A stretch of DNA of 64,000 bases from Ereboglobus sp. (GCA_029974595.1 JARKRC010000067.1:1-64000), one strand, 5' to 3'. Positions 42,351-52,143 are shown, counted from the stretch's first letter. Notes: generated by a model not told the origin, from the sequence alone. Numbers and translations are program-made.

Positions 42351-43178
42351 ATGAACAAACCGTCTATCCTGATGCGCCTGTTTCCGGCATCAGGCCTCAA
42401 AATCCTGAATTGGGGCCTCGCTGCATGGACTGCGGTTGTGCTCGTGTTTCTCTACCTGCCCATACTCGTGCTGATCGTCTATTCGTTCAACGATACGACA
42501 AAAAAGACGATCTCGTGGGAGGGCTTCACGTTCAGGTGGTATGTCGATCTGGTGAACAATTCCACGATGATCAGCGCGCTGAAAAACTCGCTCATCATCG
42601 CCAGCATCACCACGGTCGCGTCGGTCATCATCGGCACCGTCGGCGCATGGCTCCTGCATCGCTACCAATACCGTTTTTCCAAGCTGATCCAGACGCTCGT
42701 CTGCATCCCGATGATCATGCCCGAAATCATCATGGGCATCAGCCTGCTGATCTTTTTCATCGTGCTGCACATGGAGCTCGGCTTCGTCACCGTGATCATA
42801 GCGCACATCACCTTCTGTTTTCCGTTCGTGCTCGTCGCGGTGCAGGCCCGGCTGCACGGGCTGGATCCGGCGCTTGAGGAAGCCGCGCTCGATCTCGGCG
42901 CGCGCCCGTTGCAGGCCTTCTGGCTCGTCATCGTCCCCTGCCTGCGTCCCGCCATCGTCTCCGGAGCGCTGATGGCCTTCACACTTTCGCTCGACGAAAT
43001 CATCGTCACCTTCTTCACCACCGGCCCCGGCACGCGCACCCTGCCCATCGAAATCTACGGGAAGGCCCGTGTCGGGCTCGATTACACGCTCAACGCCCTC
43101 TCGACCGTCTTCTTCCTGGGCACGATCGCCTTCGTCCTCTTCTCCGAATATCTCCGCAAACTCAGCGCCCGCAAATAG
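42351..43178 (+). CDS. potC: Spermidine/putrescine ABC transporter permease PotC
   Basis: 275 aa, six membrane helices. The inner-membrane-component motif EEAALDLGARPLQAFWLVIVPCLRPAIVSG near 180-210 docks the ATPase; LPILVLIVYSFND near the N-terminus and SLDEIIVTFFTTGPGTRTLPIEIYGKAR at the C-terminus are PotC/YdcV hallmarks. It pairs with PotB to move polyamines. Here it is the first gene of the cluster, ahead of the binding protein. Confidence 0.93.
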   Translation: MNKPSILMRLFPASGLKILNWGLAAWTAVVLVFLYLPILVLIVYSFNDTTKKTISWEGFTFRWYVDLVNNSTMISALKNSLIIASITTVASVIIGTVGAWLLHRYQYRFSKLIQTLVCIPMIMPEIIMGISLLIFFIVLHMELGFVTVIIAHITFCFPFVLVAVQARLHGLDPALEEAALDLGARPLQAFWLVIVPCLRPAIVSGALMAFTLSLDEIIVTFFTTGPGTRTLPIEIYGKARVGLDYTLNALSTVFFLGTIAFVLFSEYLRKLSARK

Positions 43179-43211
43179 CCGCGCTCCCCTCTTTTCCCAC
43201 CACCCACAACC

Positions 43212-44270
43212 ATGAAAAAATCCAGCATCATCGCCATGCTCACAGCCCTGGGCGCCCTCGCCTCCGGGCTTTTCCCCGGCGCGCTCTGCGCCGCCGAACC
43301 GAACAAGGAACTCAACCTGTTCGCCTGGTCCGAATACATCCCGCAATCCGTCATCGACAACTTTTCCAAGGAAACCGGCATCAAGGTCAATTACGAGACC
43401 TTCGGCAGCGGCGAGGAAATGCTCCAGAAAGTCATCACCGGCGGCACCAGGTATGACGTCGTGCAGCCCTGCGACTACATCGCCGAGGGCATGATCAAGG
43501 CCAAGCTCCTCCTGCCGCTCGACTACTCGAAGCTCCCCAACTTCTCCAACATCGCGCCCGAATATACAAAATTCGCCTACGACCCGCAGCAGAAGTTCAC
43601 CCTGCCCTTCATGATCAGCACCGTCGGCATCGTCTATAATTCCGACAAGATCAAGGAGGACATCAAGGGCTACAAGGACATCTTTCAGCCGAAATACAAG
43701 GGCCGCATCGTCGTCGTTGACGACGGACGCGAGATGGTTTCCTGGGCGTTCAACTGCCTCAACATCGACATCAACGCCATCAACAAGGTCAACATCCGCA
43801 AGGCCAAGGCGCTCATGTCCGGATGGATGAAACTCATCAAGGTTTACGACTCCGACAGCCCGAAAACCTCGCTCCTCAACGGCGACGTTGACATCGGCGT
43901 GGTCTGGGGCGGGGAAGCCGCCCGTCTCTGGCGCGACAACAAAAAGTTCAAATACGTGCTCCCCTCGGAAGGCGCGCACATGTTCGTGGACGTCTGGGCG
44001 ATCCCCAACAACGCCCGCAACGTCGAGGCCGCGCACAAATTCCTCGACTACATCATGCGCGCCGAGGTCGCCGCCGAAGTCTCGCGCGCCTTCCCTTACC
44101 TCAACCCGAATGTCGCCGCGCAAAAACTCCTCACCAAGGAAGAGCTCGAAAATCCCGCCAGCTATCCGAAAATCGACATCAAGAGCCTCGGCATCTTCCG
44201 CGACGTCCCCGGCTCCGGCGCTCTCACCGACGAAGTCTACACCGACCTGAAAAACGCCAGCGGACACTAA
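43212..44270 (+). CDS. potD: Polyamine-binding periplasmic protein PotD
   Basis: 352 aa with a signal peptide (about 25 residues, ALCAAE). LNLFAWSEYIPQSVIDNFSKETGIKVNYETFGSGEEMLQKV is the PotD/PotF opening; YDVVQPCDYIAEGMI, LPFMISTVGIVYNSDKI and WGGEAARLW with GAHMFVDVWAIPNNARN complete the family pattern, including the acidic and aromatic ligand residues. It delivers spermidine or putrescine to PotBC. It follows potC by 33 bases. Confidence 0.94.
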   Translation: MKKSSIIAMLTALGALASGLFPGALCAAEPNKELNLFAWSEYIPQSVIDNFSKETGIKVNYETFGSGEEMLQKVITGGTRYDVVQPCDYIAEGMIKAKLLLPLDYSKLPNFSNIAPEYTKFAYDPQQKFTLPFMISTVGIVYNSDKIKEDIKGYKDIFQPKYKGRIVVVDDGREMVSWAFNCLNIDINAINKVNIRKAKALMSGWMKLIKVYDSDSPKTSLLNGDVDIGVVWGGEAARLWRDNKKFKYVLPSEGAHMFVDVWAIPNNARNVEAAHKFLDYIMRAEVAAEVSRAFPYLNPNVAAQKLLTKEELENPASYPKIDIKSLGIFRDVPGSGALTDEVYTDLKNASGH

Positions 44271-44310
44271 ACCTGCGCTGCACCTGCGCCTGCGCGCCCA
44301 AGCGCGCGCA

Positions 44311-44575
44311 GGAAATCCCAAATTCCAATCTCCAAACTCCAAATAAATCACAAATCACAATGACCAAATCCCAAAAGGCAGACCTCTGCGCGAGAGTCCT
44401 CGCAACGCTGCGTCACCGCGGCCGCGCCAGCGCCGTAGCGCAGGCTTCCAGCCTGCCGGGTCGGGTGGCACGGGCGGCCCGCCCGTGTCCGACGAGGCAA
44501 AGCCTCGCCCCTTTGTAATTTGGATTTTGTAATTTGTGATTTATTTGGAGTTTGGAAATTGGGATTTGGAATTTA
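44311..44575. repeat. Composite palindromic repeat, copy B (265 bp)
   Basis: Occupies most of the 369-base gap between potD and potB. Outer arms: ggaaatcccaaattccaatc on the left and gtttggaaattgggatttgg on the right. Its inner modules (gtagcgcaggcttccagcct, gaggcaaagcctcgcccctttg) are the reverse complement of those in copy A at 36.6 kb, so the two copies are inverted relative to each other. A GC hairpin cctgcgcgc/gcgcgcgcagg sits at the left edge, perhaps ending the potCD message. Confidence 0.85.
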
Positions 44576-44639
44576 ACAACCTTTCCGCCTCCCGCTTCAG
44601 CCCCACCCTCGCCATCCTCTCCGCTCCGTTCTCCACGAG

Positions 44640-45551
44640 ATGCAATCCGCCGCCACGACGACCACAGACCTCCCCGCAACCGCGACCAACCACGCCAGAC
44701 GCCCGAAACTCTTCGGCTGGCTGCTTATCGCGCCCATGGTGCTCTGGCTCGCGCTTTTTGTCGTCGCCCCGCTCATCATCCTCCTCGTTTACAGCTTTTG
44801 CCAGCGCGACGATCTCGGGCGCATCGTTTACGAATTCACCTGGGAAAACTACGCACGCATTTTCGATTTCGAAGACCCCATTTATCTGCGCATTCTCTGG
44901 CGCTCCGTCCTCTACGCAGGCATCACCACCGCGTTCTGCATCGCCATCGGCTACCCCGTCGCCTGGTTCATCGCCCGCCAGCGGGAAACCACCCGCAACC
45001 GGCTCCTCATGCTCGTCATGGTTCCCTTTTGGACGAGCTTCCTCATACGCACCTACGCGTGGATCACCATCCTCAGCCAGAACGGACTTCTCAACGGCCT
45101 CCTCGAAGCCGCCAAGATCATCCCCCAGCCGCTGGAAATGATGTATACGCCCTTCGCCGTCGTGATCGGGCTCCTGTATGCGTATCTGCCCTTCATGATC
45201 CTGCCGATCTACGGCAGCGCGGAAAAAGTGGACAACTCCCTCGTTGACGCCGCGCACGACCTCGGGGCCGGCCCCTTCCGCGCATTCTCCGATGTCATCA
45301 TTCCCCTCACCTGGCCCGGCATCTCCGCCGGCATCCTCCTCGTGTTCGTGCCTGCGATCGGCATGTTCGCAGTCACCGACCTGATGGGCGGCGGACGCCA
45401 GCCCATGATCGGCAATGTCATCCAGAACCAGTTTCTAAAGGCGCGCAACTGGCCCTTCGGCGCGGCGCTCGGCATCATTTTCACGCTCCTCTTCGTCATC
45501 GCCTACGTCTTCGTGCAATACCGCGCCGCAAAACGCAGCCAGAACGAATAG
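44640..45551 (+). CDS. potB: Spermidine/putrescine ABC transporter permease PotB
   Basis: 303 aa, six membrane helices after a ~25-residue polar N-terminus. LFGWLLIAPMVLWLALFVVAPLIILLVYSF is the PotB/PotH opening; VDAAHDLGAGPFRAFSDVIIPLTWPGISAG near 200-229 is the ATPase-coupling loop; DLMGGGRQPMIGNVIQNQF follows. It forms the channel with PotC. Separation from potD by a repeat and from potA by 204 bases suggests that the cluster may be read as more than one transcript. Confidence 0.93.
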   Translation: MQSAATTTTDLPATATNHARRPKLFGWLLIAPMVLWLALFVVAPLIILLVYSFCQRDDLGRIVYEFTWENYARIFDFEDPIYLRILWRSVLYAGITTAFCIAIGYPVAWFIARQRETTRNRLLMLVMVPFWTSFLIRTYAWITILSQNGLLNGLLEAAKIIPQPLEMMYTPFAVVIGLLYAYLPFMILPIYGSAEKVDNSLVDAAHDLGAGPFRAFSDVIIPLTWPGISAGILLVFVPAIGMFAVTDLMGGGRQPMIGNVIQNQFLKARNWPFGAALGIIFTLLFVIAYVFVQYRAAKRSQNE

Positions 45552-45755
45552 CCGCGCCTCATCCCGCCCGCAAAAAATTTTGCAAACGCGCATAATTTTC
45601 ATCGCATTTTCCCGGACGATATTCTTTTTCGTCACAACAAAACTTCCTTAACACAGCGCACGCACAGAAATGCAGGCTAACCCGCAGCACGAAACCCACG
45701 CACAGCCGCCTTACGATCCCGGCTCGCCGCGCATGACCGAATCCAAAGCCGCATC

Positions 45756-46835
45756 ATGATCCAGATCAACGGAGTCACGAAACGCTTCGGAAACTTCACT
45801 GCGGTCAACGACGTGACCCTTGAGGTGCGCACGGGGGAATTCCTCACCCTCCTCGGGCCTTCCGGCTGCGGCAAGACGACACTCCTGCGAATGCTCTCCG
45901 GCTTTGAGCATCCGACCGAAGGCTCCATTTTCATAGACAGCGAAGACGTCACCGACCTCGCGCCCTACCGCCGCAACGTCAACCAGGTCTTCCAATCCTA
46001 CGCGCTCTTCCCCCACATGACCGTGCGCGACAACATCGGCTTCGGGCTGCGCATGCAAAAAGTCGATGACGCCGAGGCCCGCACCCGCATCAGCGACGTC
46101 GTCAAGCTCGTCGCGCTCGAAGGTTTCGAGGAACGCTACCCGCACCAGCTCTCCGGAGGCCAGCGCCAGCGCGTCGCCCTCGCCCGCGCCATCGTCCCCC
46201 GCCCCACCGTCCTCCTTCTCGACGAGCCGCTCTCCGCCCTCGACGCCAAGCTCCGCGTGCAAATGCAATTCGAGCTCAAGCGCCTCCAAAAACACCTCGG
46301 CATCACCTTCGTCTTCGTCACGCACGACCAGGAGGAGGCGCTCACCATGAGCGACCGCATCGCCGTCTTCAACAAAGGCCGCCTCGAACAACTCGGCACC
46401 GCGGACGAAATCTACCACCACCCCAAGACCGCCTTTGTCGCCGACTTCATCGGCGAGGCCAACCTCCTCGACGCCGAAATGATCTCGCGCAACGGCGTCA
46501 CCGGGCGCGTCCGCGTCGAAGGCGGCCTCGAACTCACCATCGGCCTCAGCCAATGGCCCGCCGAAATAACGCGCGCCATCGTCACCGTGCGCCCCGAGAA
46601 AGTTTTCATCAGCAAGCATCCCATCGACGCCGAAAACGTCTTCGAGGCGCACATCACCGAGGAAGTTTTCCAAGGCGCCATCGACCGCCTCGGCATCCAG
46701 TGCGTGTCCGGCACGACGCAACTCACCGCGCTCGTCGCCAACGAAAGCTCGCTCCAGGAAGCCTTCCATCAGGGCGACCGCATCTGGTGCGGCCTCCACG
46801 CGGACGACCTCGTCGTCGTGCGCAGGGAGGAGTGA
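45756..46835 (+). CDS. potA: Polyamine ABC transporter ATPase PotA
   Basis: 359 aa. Walker A GPSGCGKTTLLRMLSGF near 35-52, Q-loop VNQVFQSYALFPHMTV, signature LSGGQRQRVALARAIV near 133, Walker B VLLLDEPLSALDAKLR and the H-loop THDQEEALTMSDR, then a C-terminal TOBE regulatory domain from about 280. It energises uptake through PotBC. It is placed last, whereas potABCD is the usual order. Confidence 0.94.
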   Translation: MIQINGVTKRFGNFTAVNDVTLEVRTGEFLTLLGPSGCGKTTLLRMLSGFEHPTEGSIFIDSEDVTDLAPYRRNVNQVFQSYALFPHMTVRDNIGFGLRMQKVDDAEARTRISDVVKLVALEGFEERYPHQLSGGQRQRVALARAIVPRPTVLLLDEPLSALDAKLRVQMQFELKRLQKHLGITFVFVTHDQEEALTMSDRIAVFNKGRLEQLGTADEIYHHPKTAFVADFIGEANLLDAEMISRNGVTGRVRVEGGLELTIGLSQWPAEITRAIVTVRPEKVFISKHPIDAENVFEAHITEEVFQGAIDRLGIQCVSGTTQLTALVANESSLQEAFHQGDRIWCGLHADDLVVVRREE

Positions 46836-46941
46836 CTCCGCGCGACGACGCGATCCGCCGCGCAGCCGGCCCTCCGATAATCCGGCGCAGACCCGGGAAA
46901 GCCTTGCCTTTCTCGCGCACATTCATTTTTCAGCCAAACCC

Positions 46942-48774
46942 GTGCCATACGACGAACTCCAGATCACGCTCCAAACGATCTTCGGCTACCCCGAATTTCG
47001 CCCCTTGCAGCGCGAAATCATCGAGGCGTCGCTCGCGGGCCGCGACGTGTTTGCCCTGCTTCCCACAGGCGGCGGCAAATCCATGTGCTACCAGCTTCCC
47101 GCGCTTCATCGCAACGGACTGACCGTCGTCGTCTCGCCCCTCATCGCCCTGATGAAAGACCAGGTTGACCAGCTCCAGGCGGCGGGCGTCGCAGCGACCT
47201 TTCTCAATTCCTCCCTGGGCGAACGCGAAGCGCGCTCGCGCCTCGCCGGCTTGCACCGCCACGAATGGCGGCTGCTCTACGTCTCCCCCGAGCGCCTCAT
47301 GCTCGACAGTTGGGCCGAAAACCTCCGCGCATGGAACGTCGCCGCGCTCGCCATCGACGAGGCGCATTGCGTCTCCGAGTGGGGCCATGATTTCCGCCCT
47401 GAATACCGCCAGCTCTCCCAGCTCCGCGAGCTCCTCCCCGACATCCCCGTCATGGCGCTCACCGCGACCGCCACCGAACGCGTCCGCGCCGACATCGTAA
47501 AACACCTCAAACTCCGCGACCCGCAAATCTACGTCGCCAGCTTCAACCGCCCCAACCTCACCTACCGCGTTTCGCCCAAGGACGGCCCCCTCGGCCAGAT
47601 CATCGACTTCGTGAAAAAGCGCGAAGACGAAAGCGGCATCATCTATTGCGCCACACGCGCCACCGCCGAGCGCGTCGCCGAATCGCTCTCCGGCCGCGGC
47701 TACTCCGCGCGCCCCTATCACGCCGGCCTCGCCAACAAGGAACGCGCCGAAAACCAGGAACTCTTTCTCCGCGACGAAACCAAGATCATCTGCGCCACCA
47801 TCGCCTTTGGCATGGGCATCAACAAGCCCAACGTCCGCTGGGTCATCCACTACGACCTGCCCAAAAACATCGAGGGCTATTATCAGGAAACCGGACGCGC
47901 CGGGCGCGACGGCCTGCCCTCCGACTGCCTGCTCCTCTTCAGCGGAGGCGACGCCGCCAAGCAGACGCACTTCATCGACGAGATCACCGACGAGCACGAG
48001 CGCAACGTCGCCCGCACGCAGCTCCGCCTCATGCTCCACTACGCCGAGCATGCCGCCTGCCGCCGCCGCGAACTCCTCGGCTACTTCGGCGAAACTTTCC
48101 CGATCGACAACTGCGGCGCGTGCGACAACTGCCTCGAACCGCGCGAAACCTATGACGGCACCATCCACGCGCAAAAATTCCTCTCCTGCGTCTATCGCGT
48201 GCGCCAGGCGAGCCGCTTCGGCGTCGGCCTGAATCACATCGTCGAAGTCCTCACCGGGGCCGACACGGACAAAATCCGCCGCTGGGGCCACGACAAAGTC
48301 AGCACCTACGGCATCGGCGCGGACATGTCGCGCCCCCAATGGGCCGCCGTCGGACGCGAACTCATGCGCATGGGATTTCTCACCCAAGCCGAGGGCGAAT
48401 TCCCCACGCTCGAACTCACGCACGAAGGCATCGAACTCCTGCGCTCACGCCGGCAGGTGATGCTCACCAAACCCATCGTGCTCCCGAAGGTGAAAAAAAT
48501 CATCCTGCGCGAAGGCGACATCGCGTGCGACGAAATCCTCTTCGCCCGGCTGCGCGAACTGCGCAAAAAACTCGCCGACGAAAAACGCGTCCCCGCCTAC
48601 GTCATCTTCGGTGACAAGACCCTCCGCGAACTCGCCCGCCTCTATCCGGCAACGGAACAACAACTCATCGGCATCTTCGGCATGGGCGATAAAAAACGGA
48701 CCGAATTCGGAAGGCCATTTCTCGAAGCGATTTCGGAGTTCCTCCAGACGAATCCGAAAATGAATTTCCAGTAA
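46942..48774 (+). CDS. recQ: ATP-dependent DNA helicase RecQ
   Basis: 610 aa from a GTG start. Motif 0 FGYPEFRPLQREII, motif I LLPTGGGKSMCYQLPA, II DEAHCVSEWGHDFRPEY, III ALTATATERV, V ICATIAFGMGINKPNVRWVIHYDLP and VI QETGRAGRDG are intact; the RQC zinc site supplies Cys residues in CRRRELLGYFGE and CGACDNCLEP; a C-terminal HRDC domain (residues 525-605) ends the protein. It unwinds 3'-5' in recombination and fork repair. Length is normal for RecQ. Confidence 0.97.
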   Translation: MPYDELQITLQTIFGYPEFRPLQREIIEASLAGRDVFALLPTGGGKSMCYQLPALHRNGLTVVVSPLIALMKDQVDQLQAAGVAATFLNSSLGEREARSRLAGLHRHEWRLLYVSPERLMLDSWAENLRAWNVAALAIDEAHCVSEWGHDFRPEYRQLSQLRELLPDIPVMALTATATERVRADIVKHLKLRDPQIYVASFNRPNLTYRVSPKDGPLGQIIDFVKKREDESGIIYCATRATAERVAESLSGRGYSARPYHAGLANKERAENQELFLRDETKIICATIAFGMGINKPNVRWVIHYDLPKNIEGYYQETGRAGRDGLPSDCLLLFSGGDAAKQTHFIDEITDEHERNVARTQLRLMLHYAEHAACRRRELLGYFGETFPIDNCGACDNCLEPRETYDGTIHAQKFLSCVYRVRQASRFGVGLNHIVEVLTGADTDKIRRWGHDKVSTYGIGADMSRPQWAAVGRELMRMGFLTQAEGEFPTLELTHEGIELLRSRRQVMLTKPIVLPKVKKIILREGDIACDEILFARLRELRKKLADEKRVPAYVIFGDKTLRELARLYPATEQQLIGIFGMGDKKRTEFGRPFLEAISEFLQTNPKMNFQ

Positions 48775-48849
48775 GACGCAAATATCCCCATTACCCCGCC
48801 CTCCCGTTTCCCCTTTCCTTTTTCCCCCTTTCCCATTCACACTTCTCGT

Positions 48850-49620
48850 ATGAAAACACGTCAGGAAATCATCGAAAACTGGCTGCCCCGCTACACCGGC
48901 GTGCCTCTCAATGAATTTGGCGATTACATTCTGCTGACCAATTTTCAGCGCTACGTGCAGCTCTTTGCCGAGTGGCACGGCGTCCCCGTGTGCGGCCTCG
49001 ACAAGCCCATGTCCAGCGCGACCGCCGGACGCATCACAATCATCAACTTCGGCATGGGCAGCGCCACGGCGGCCACCGTCATGGACCTGCTCGGCGCCAT
49101 CAAGCCCAAGGCCGTGCTCTTTCTGGGCAAATGCGGCGGCGTGAAACACCGCGCCGAAGTCGGCGAATTCATCATCCCCATTGCCGCCGTTCGTGGCGAA
49201 GGCACAAGCAACGATTACTTCCCGCCCGAAGTTCCGGCCCTGCCCGCCTTCGCGCTGCAAAAAGCCATTTCGACCACCATCCGCGACTACGCCCGGGACT
49301 ACTGGACAGGCACCGTTTACACCACCAACCGCCGCGTCTGGGAGCACGACGACGATTTTAAGAAATACCTCCAAAAAATCCGCGTCATGTGCGTGGACAT
49401 GGAGACCGCCACCATTTTCACCGTGGGCTTCTACAATGACATTCCCACCGGCGCGCTCCTCCTCGTAAGCGACCAGCCCATGACGCCCGAAGGCGTGAAA
49501 ACCACCGAAAGCGATTCGCGCGTCGATGTGGATTACGTCGAGACGCACATTAAAATAGGCATCGATTCGCTAAAACAGCTCATCAACAAAGGCCTCACGG
49601 TAAAACACCTGAAATTCTAA
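48850..49620 (+). CDS. amn: AMP nucleosidase
   Basis: 256 aa. The short Amn type: MKTRQEIIENWLPRYTGVPLNEFGDYILLTNFQRYVQLFAEWHGV (in part), NFGMGSATAATVMDLLGAIKPKAVLFLGKCGG, PIAAVRGEGTSNDYFP, MCVDMETATIF and LVSDQPMTPEGVKTTESD are characteristic phosphorylase-fold blocks. It hydrolyses AMP to adenine and ribose 5-phosphate. The N-terminal domain of the ~480-aa E. coli enzyme is absent, as in other short members. A pyrimidine-rich tract (48,795-48,835) precedes it. Confidence 0.92.
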   Translation: MKTRQEIIENWLPRYTGVPLNEFGDYILLTNFQRYVQLFAEWHGVPVCGLDKPMSSATAGRITIINFGMGSATAATVMDLLGAIKPKAVLFLGKCGGVKHRAEVGEFIIPIAAVRGEGTSNDYFPPEVPALPAFALQKAISTTIRDYARDYWTGTVYTTNRRVWEHDDDFKKYLQKIRVMCVDMETATIFTVGFYNDIPTGALLLVSDQPMTPEGVKTTESDSRVDVDYVETHIKIGIDSLKQLINKGLTVKHLKF

Positions 49621-49645
49621 AACGCAGCTACACTTTTGCACATCT

Positions 49646-50002
49646 GTGAAAACCATCGCGCTTCTTGTTTGCTCAAATATATTCATGACGCTTGCCTGGT
49701 ATGGGCATCTCAAATTCAAGTTTCTCGAAGGAAAACACGTTTTCGCCGTCATTCTTGTATCATGGGGCATCGCCTTTTTTGAATACTGTCTGATGGTTCC
49801 CGCCAACCGCGCCGGCTACATGACCGGCACGTTCAGCGGATACCAATTGAAAATAATACAGGAAGTCATTACACTCGCCGTCTTCGTGGTGTTCGCATGG
49901 CTCGTCCTCGGCGAAAAACTGCGCTGGAATTACGCCGTCAGCTTCGGCTTGATTTTACTCGCTGTATACTTCGCGACGGCATTCAAACCCGGCACGGAAT
50001 AA
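49646..50002 (+). CDS. DUF486/DMT-family small membrane protein
   Basis: 118 aa from GTG 49646. Four membrane helices: KTIALLVCSNIFMTLAWYGHLKF, VFAVILVSWGIAFFEYCLMVPANRAG, IIQEVITLAVFVVFAWLVLGE and YAVSFGLILLAVYF. The family is a short relative of drug/metabolite transporters, of unknown substrate. The start is set by the conserved opening of the family. It lies 25 bases after amn and may be co-transcribed. Confidence 0.88.
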   Translation: MKTIALLVCSNIFMTLAWYGHLKFKFLEGKHVFAVILVSWGIAFFEYCLMVPANRAGYMTGTFSGYQLKIIQEVITLAVFVVFAWLVLGEKLRWNYAVSFGLILLAVYFATAFKPGTE

Positions 50003-50060
50003 TGCAATCCGACGCCAAAACACGCTCGCACCTCGGACGAAATAAATCTTCCGTTATCAC

Positions 50061-50090
50061 TTGACGTTATGAAAATAATGTAAATACAGT
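50061..50090 (+). promoter_or_regulatory. Candidate sigma-70-like promoter for the barrel gene
   Basis: TTGACG at 50061-50066 and TACAGT at 50085-50090, spaced 18 bases, in an AT-rich stretch 31 bases before the gene start. Confidence 0.45.
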
Positions 50091-50121
50091 TCACATGTTT
50101 TCACCCGAACACCAAAACAAC

Positions 50122-50808
50122 ATGAAACCCTACAGTAAAAAAACAATATTCGCGCTCATCATGAGTTTGCTGGTAACAAGTTCATCTCTTCTGGCCCAAG
50201 TCGCCCCGCCCTCCCCGGCTTCCGTTGCGCCGAATTATAACGCCGGAAATGAAACTTCCATCATAATGCCAAAAGCGAGAAGCAATCTGTTTTTGGATGT
50301 CGGCTTCCAGTATCTGAAGACTGACCTGAAAACCAGCTTCGGGGACACGAGGAATTATAATTTTTATGGGATCAACCTCGCTTTCGGCTGGCGCATCAAT
50401 GCCAACAATAAAATCCAAATCGATATCGCCGGCCTCGGCTCTTATAAAGATTACGGAAACGGAAATGAAGAAACACTCGCTGCCGTTCCCGAGCTGTTCA
50501 CTTATAGCTACTGCATTCCACTCGGAAGCAACGGGCGATGGGAGCTCAGGCTCTCCCCATCCATAGGTTTCAGCTATATCTTTGCGCGAGATGATTATTC
50601 CGGTTACTATGGAAGCGGCTGGCAAACCGACAGTGACATAAGCTTCGCCTATGGTGCAGGCGTCGGAGTCACCTGTCACGTCTCTAAACGCGTTTACTTG
50701 GATTTGAGTTATCGCTATCTGCGAGTCACCGGCCCTAGTCTTTTCGACAGAAACTATGAGGACATGGACACCAGCGCATTCACCCTCGCTTGCGGCTGGA
50801 AGTTCTAA
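50122..50808 (+). CDS. Outer-membrane beta-barrel protein
   Basis: 228 aa. Signal peptide (MKPYSKKTIFALIMSLLVTSSSLLAQ) followed by alternating amphipathic strands (SNLFLDVGFQYLKTDLK; FYGINLAFGWRINANNKIQIDIAG; RWELRLSPSIGFSYIFA; KRVYLDLSYRYLRV) and a C-terminal aromatic Phe (ACGWKF) typical of BAM substrates. About eight strands; an OmpA/OmpW-like small barrel. Lower GC than neighbours. A promoter-like pair lies upstream and a good terminator follows, so it is probably a single-gene unit. Confidence 0.78.
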   Translation: MKPYSKKTIFALIMSLLVTSSSLLAQVAPPSPASVAPNYNAGNETSIIMPKARSNLFLDVGFQYLKTDLKTSFGDTRNYNFYGINLAFGWRINANNKIQIDIAGLGSYKDYGNGNEETLAAVPELFTYSYCIPLGSNGRWELRLSPSIGFSYIFARDDYSGYYGSGWQTDSDISFAYGAGVGVTCHVSKRVYLDLSYRYLRVTGPSLFDRNYEDMDTSAFTLACGWKF

Positions 50809-50833
50809 TTTTTTGCATTTTTTCACGTATTCC

Positions 50834-50864
50834 AAAGCCTCGGCAGAAATGTCGGGGCTTTTTT
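50834..50864 (+). terminator. Intrinsic terminator after the barrel gene
   Basis: AAAGCCTCGGCA, GAAA tetraloop, TGTCGGGGCTTT, then a T-run; 12 pairs with two wobble pairs. Confidence 0.88.
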
Positions 50865-51000
50865 GCATCCCCAATCCGCCCGCGTTTCCATCCGAAAGTG
50901 CAAAAAGGCGCATTCTTCATTTGCCACCGTCCGTCCCCTCGCCCACCCTCCGCAAATCGTTTTCTCTTTTCTCAAACACCAACGCAAAAAACACACCACC

Positions 51001-52095
51001 ATGTCCAAAGCCGCACCCGCAAAAACCGCAGCCGCAACACCCGCCAAGGCCGACGCCATCGACGCCGCCACCCGCAAAAACCTCGACCTCGCCGTCTCCT
51101 CCATCACCAAGCAATTCGGCGAAGGCTCCATCATGCGCCTCGGTGACGCGCAAAAGATGAAAGTCGAAACCCTCTCCACCGGCTCCATCGCCATCGACCT
51201 CGCCCTCGGCGTCGGCGGACTTCCCCGCGGCCGCATCATCGAAATTTACGGCCCCGAGTCCTCCGGGAAAACCACCTTCTGCTTGAGCGCCATCGCCGAA
51301 GCCCAGAAACGCGGCGGCCTCGCCGCCTTCATCGACGTCGAGCACGCCCTCGACCCGAAATACGCCAAGGTTGTCGGAGTGAACCTCGACGATCTCCTCG
51401 TCTCCCAGCCCGATTCCGGCGAGGACGCGCTCAACATCATGGAGACCCTCATCCGCTCCAACGCCATCGACATCATCATCCTCGACTCCGTCGCCGCCCT
51501 CACCACCCGCGCCGAACTCGACGGGCAGATGGGCGACGCCACCGTCGGCGCGCAAGCCCGCCTCATGAGCCAGGCCATGCGCCGCCTCACCGCCGTCGTC
51601 AGCAAAACCCAATGCGTGTGCATCTTCACGAATCAAATTCGCGAAAAAATCGGCGTCATGTTCGGCAATCCCGAAACCACCTCCGGCGGCCGCGCGCTGA
51701 AATTCTTTTCATCCATCCGCATCGACATCCGCCGCAAGGACCAGATCAAAACCCCCGACGGCAAAGTCGTCGGCAACCGCACCAAAATCAAGGTCGTCAA
51801 AAACAAAGTCGCGCCCCCCTTCACCGAATGCGAGTTCGACATCATGTATGACGAAGGCATTTCGCGCACCGCCTCGATCCTCGACCTCGGCATCGAGCAC
51901 AAGATCCTCGATAAAAAAGGCGCGTGGATCGCCTACCAGGGCGAGCTGATCGGCCAGGGCCGTGACGCCGCCAAAGCCACTCTCCGCGAAAAACCCGAAC
52001 TCGCCGAAAAAATCATCACCGCCGTCATGGAAAAAGTGACCGTCACCGGCGGCACGACCATCGGCGAGGCGGGCGAAGATGCCGACAAGGAATAA
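51001..52095 (+). CDS. recA: Recombinase RecA
   Basis: 364 aa. An Ala/Lys-rich leader, then [22 protein letters not shown], Walker [20 protein letters not shown] near 82, [36 protein letters not shown] (Walker B), loop L1/L2 regions with [20 protein letters not shown], and [23 protein letters not shown]. It forms filaments on ssDNA for recombination and SOS induction. ATG 51001 fits homologues. I see no obvious LexA box upstream. Confidence 0.98.
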   Translation: MSKAAPAKTAAATPAKADAIDAATRKNLDLAVSSITKQFGEGSIMRLGDAQKMKVETLSTGSIAIDLALGVGGLPRGRIIEIYGPESSGKTTFCLSAIAEAQKRGGLAAFIDVEHALDPKYAKVVGVNLDDLLVSQPDSGEDALNIMETLIRSNAIDIIILDSVAALTTRAELDGQMGDATVGAQARLMSQAMRRLTAVVSKTQCVCIFTNQIREKIGVMFGNPETTSGGRALKFFSSIRIDIRRKDQIKTPDGKVVGNRTKIKVVKNKVAPPFTECEFDIMYDEGISRTASILDLGIEHKILDKKGAWIAYQGELIGQGRDAAKATLREKPELAEKIITAVMEKVTVTGGTTIGEAGEDADKE

Positions 52096-52114
52096 TTCCG
52101 GCACCATCTCCGCC

Positions 52115-52143
52115 GCGCGCTGTCCATCGGCAGCGCGCTTTTT
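52115..52143 (+). terminator. Intrinsic terminator after recA
   Basis: GCGCGCTG, 8-base loop, CAGCGCGC, then five T; starts 20 bases after the recA stop. Confidence 0.85.

Noticed and set aside
42390-44351. Minus-strand open frame of about 650 codons opposite potC-potD
   Set aside because: Crosses two real genes and their gap; low-complexity Asp/Glu/Arg composition, no motif.
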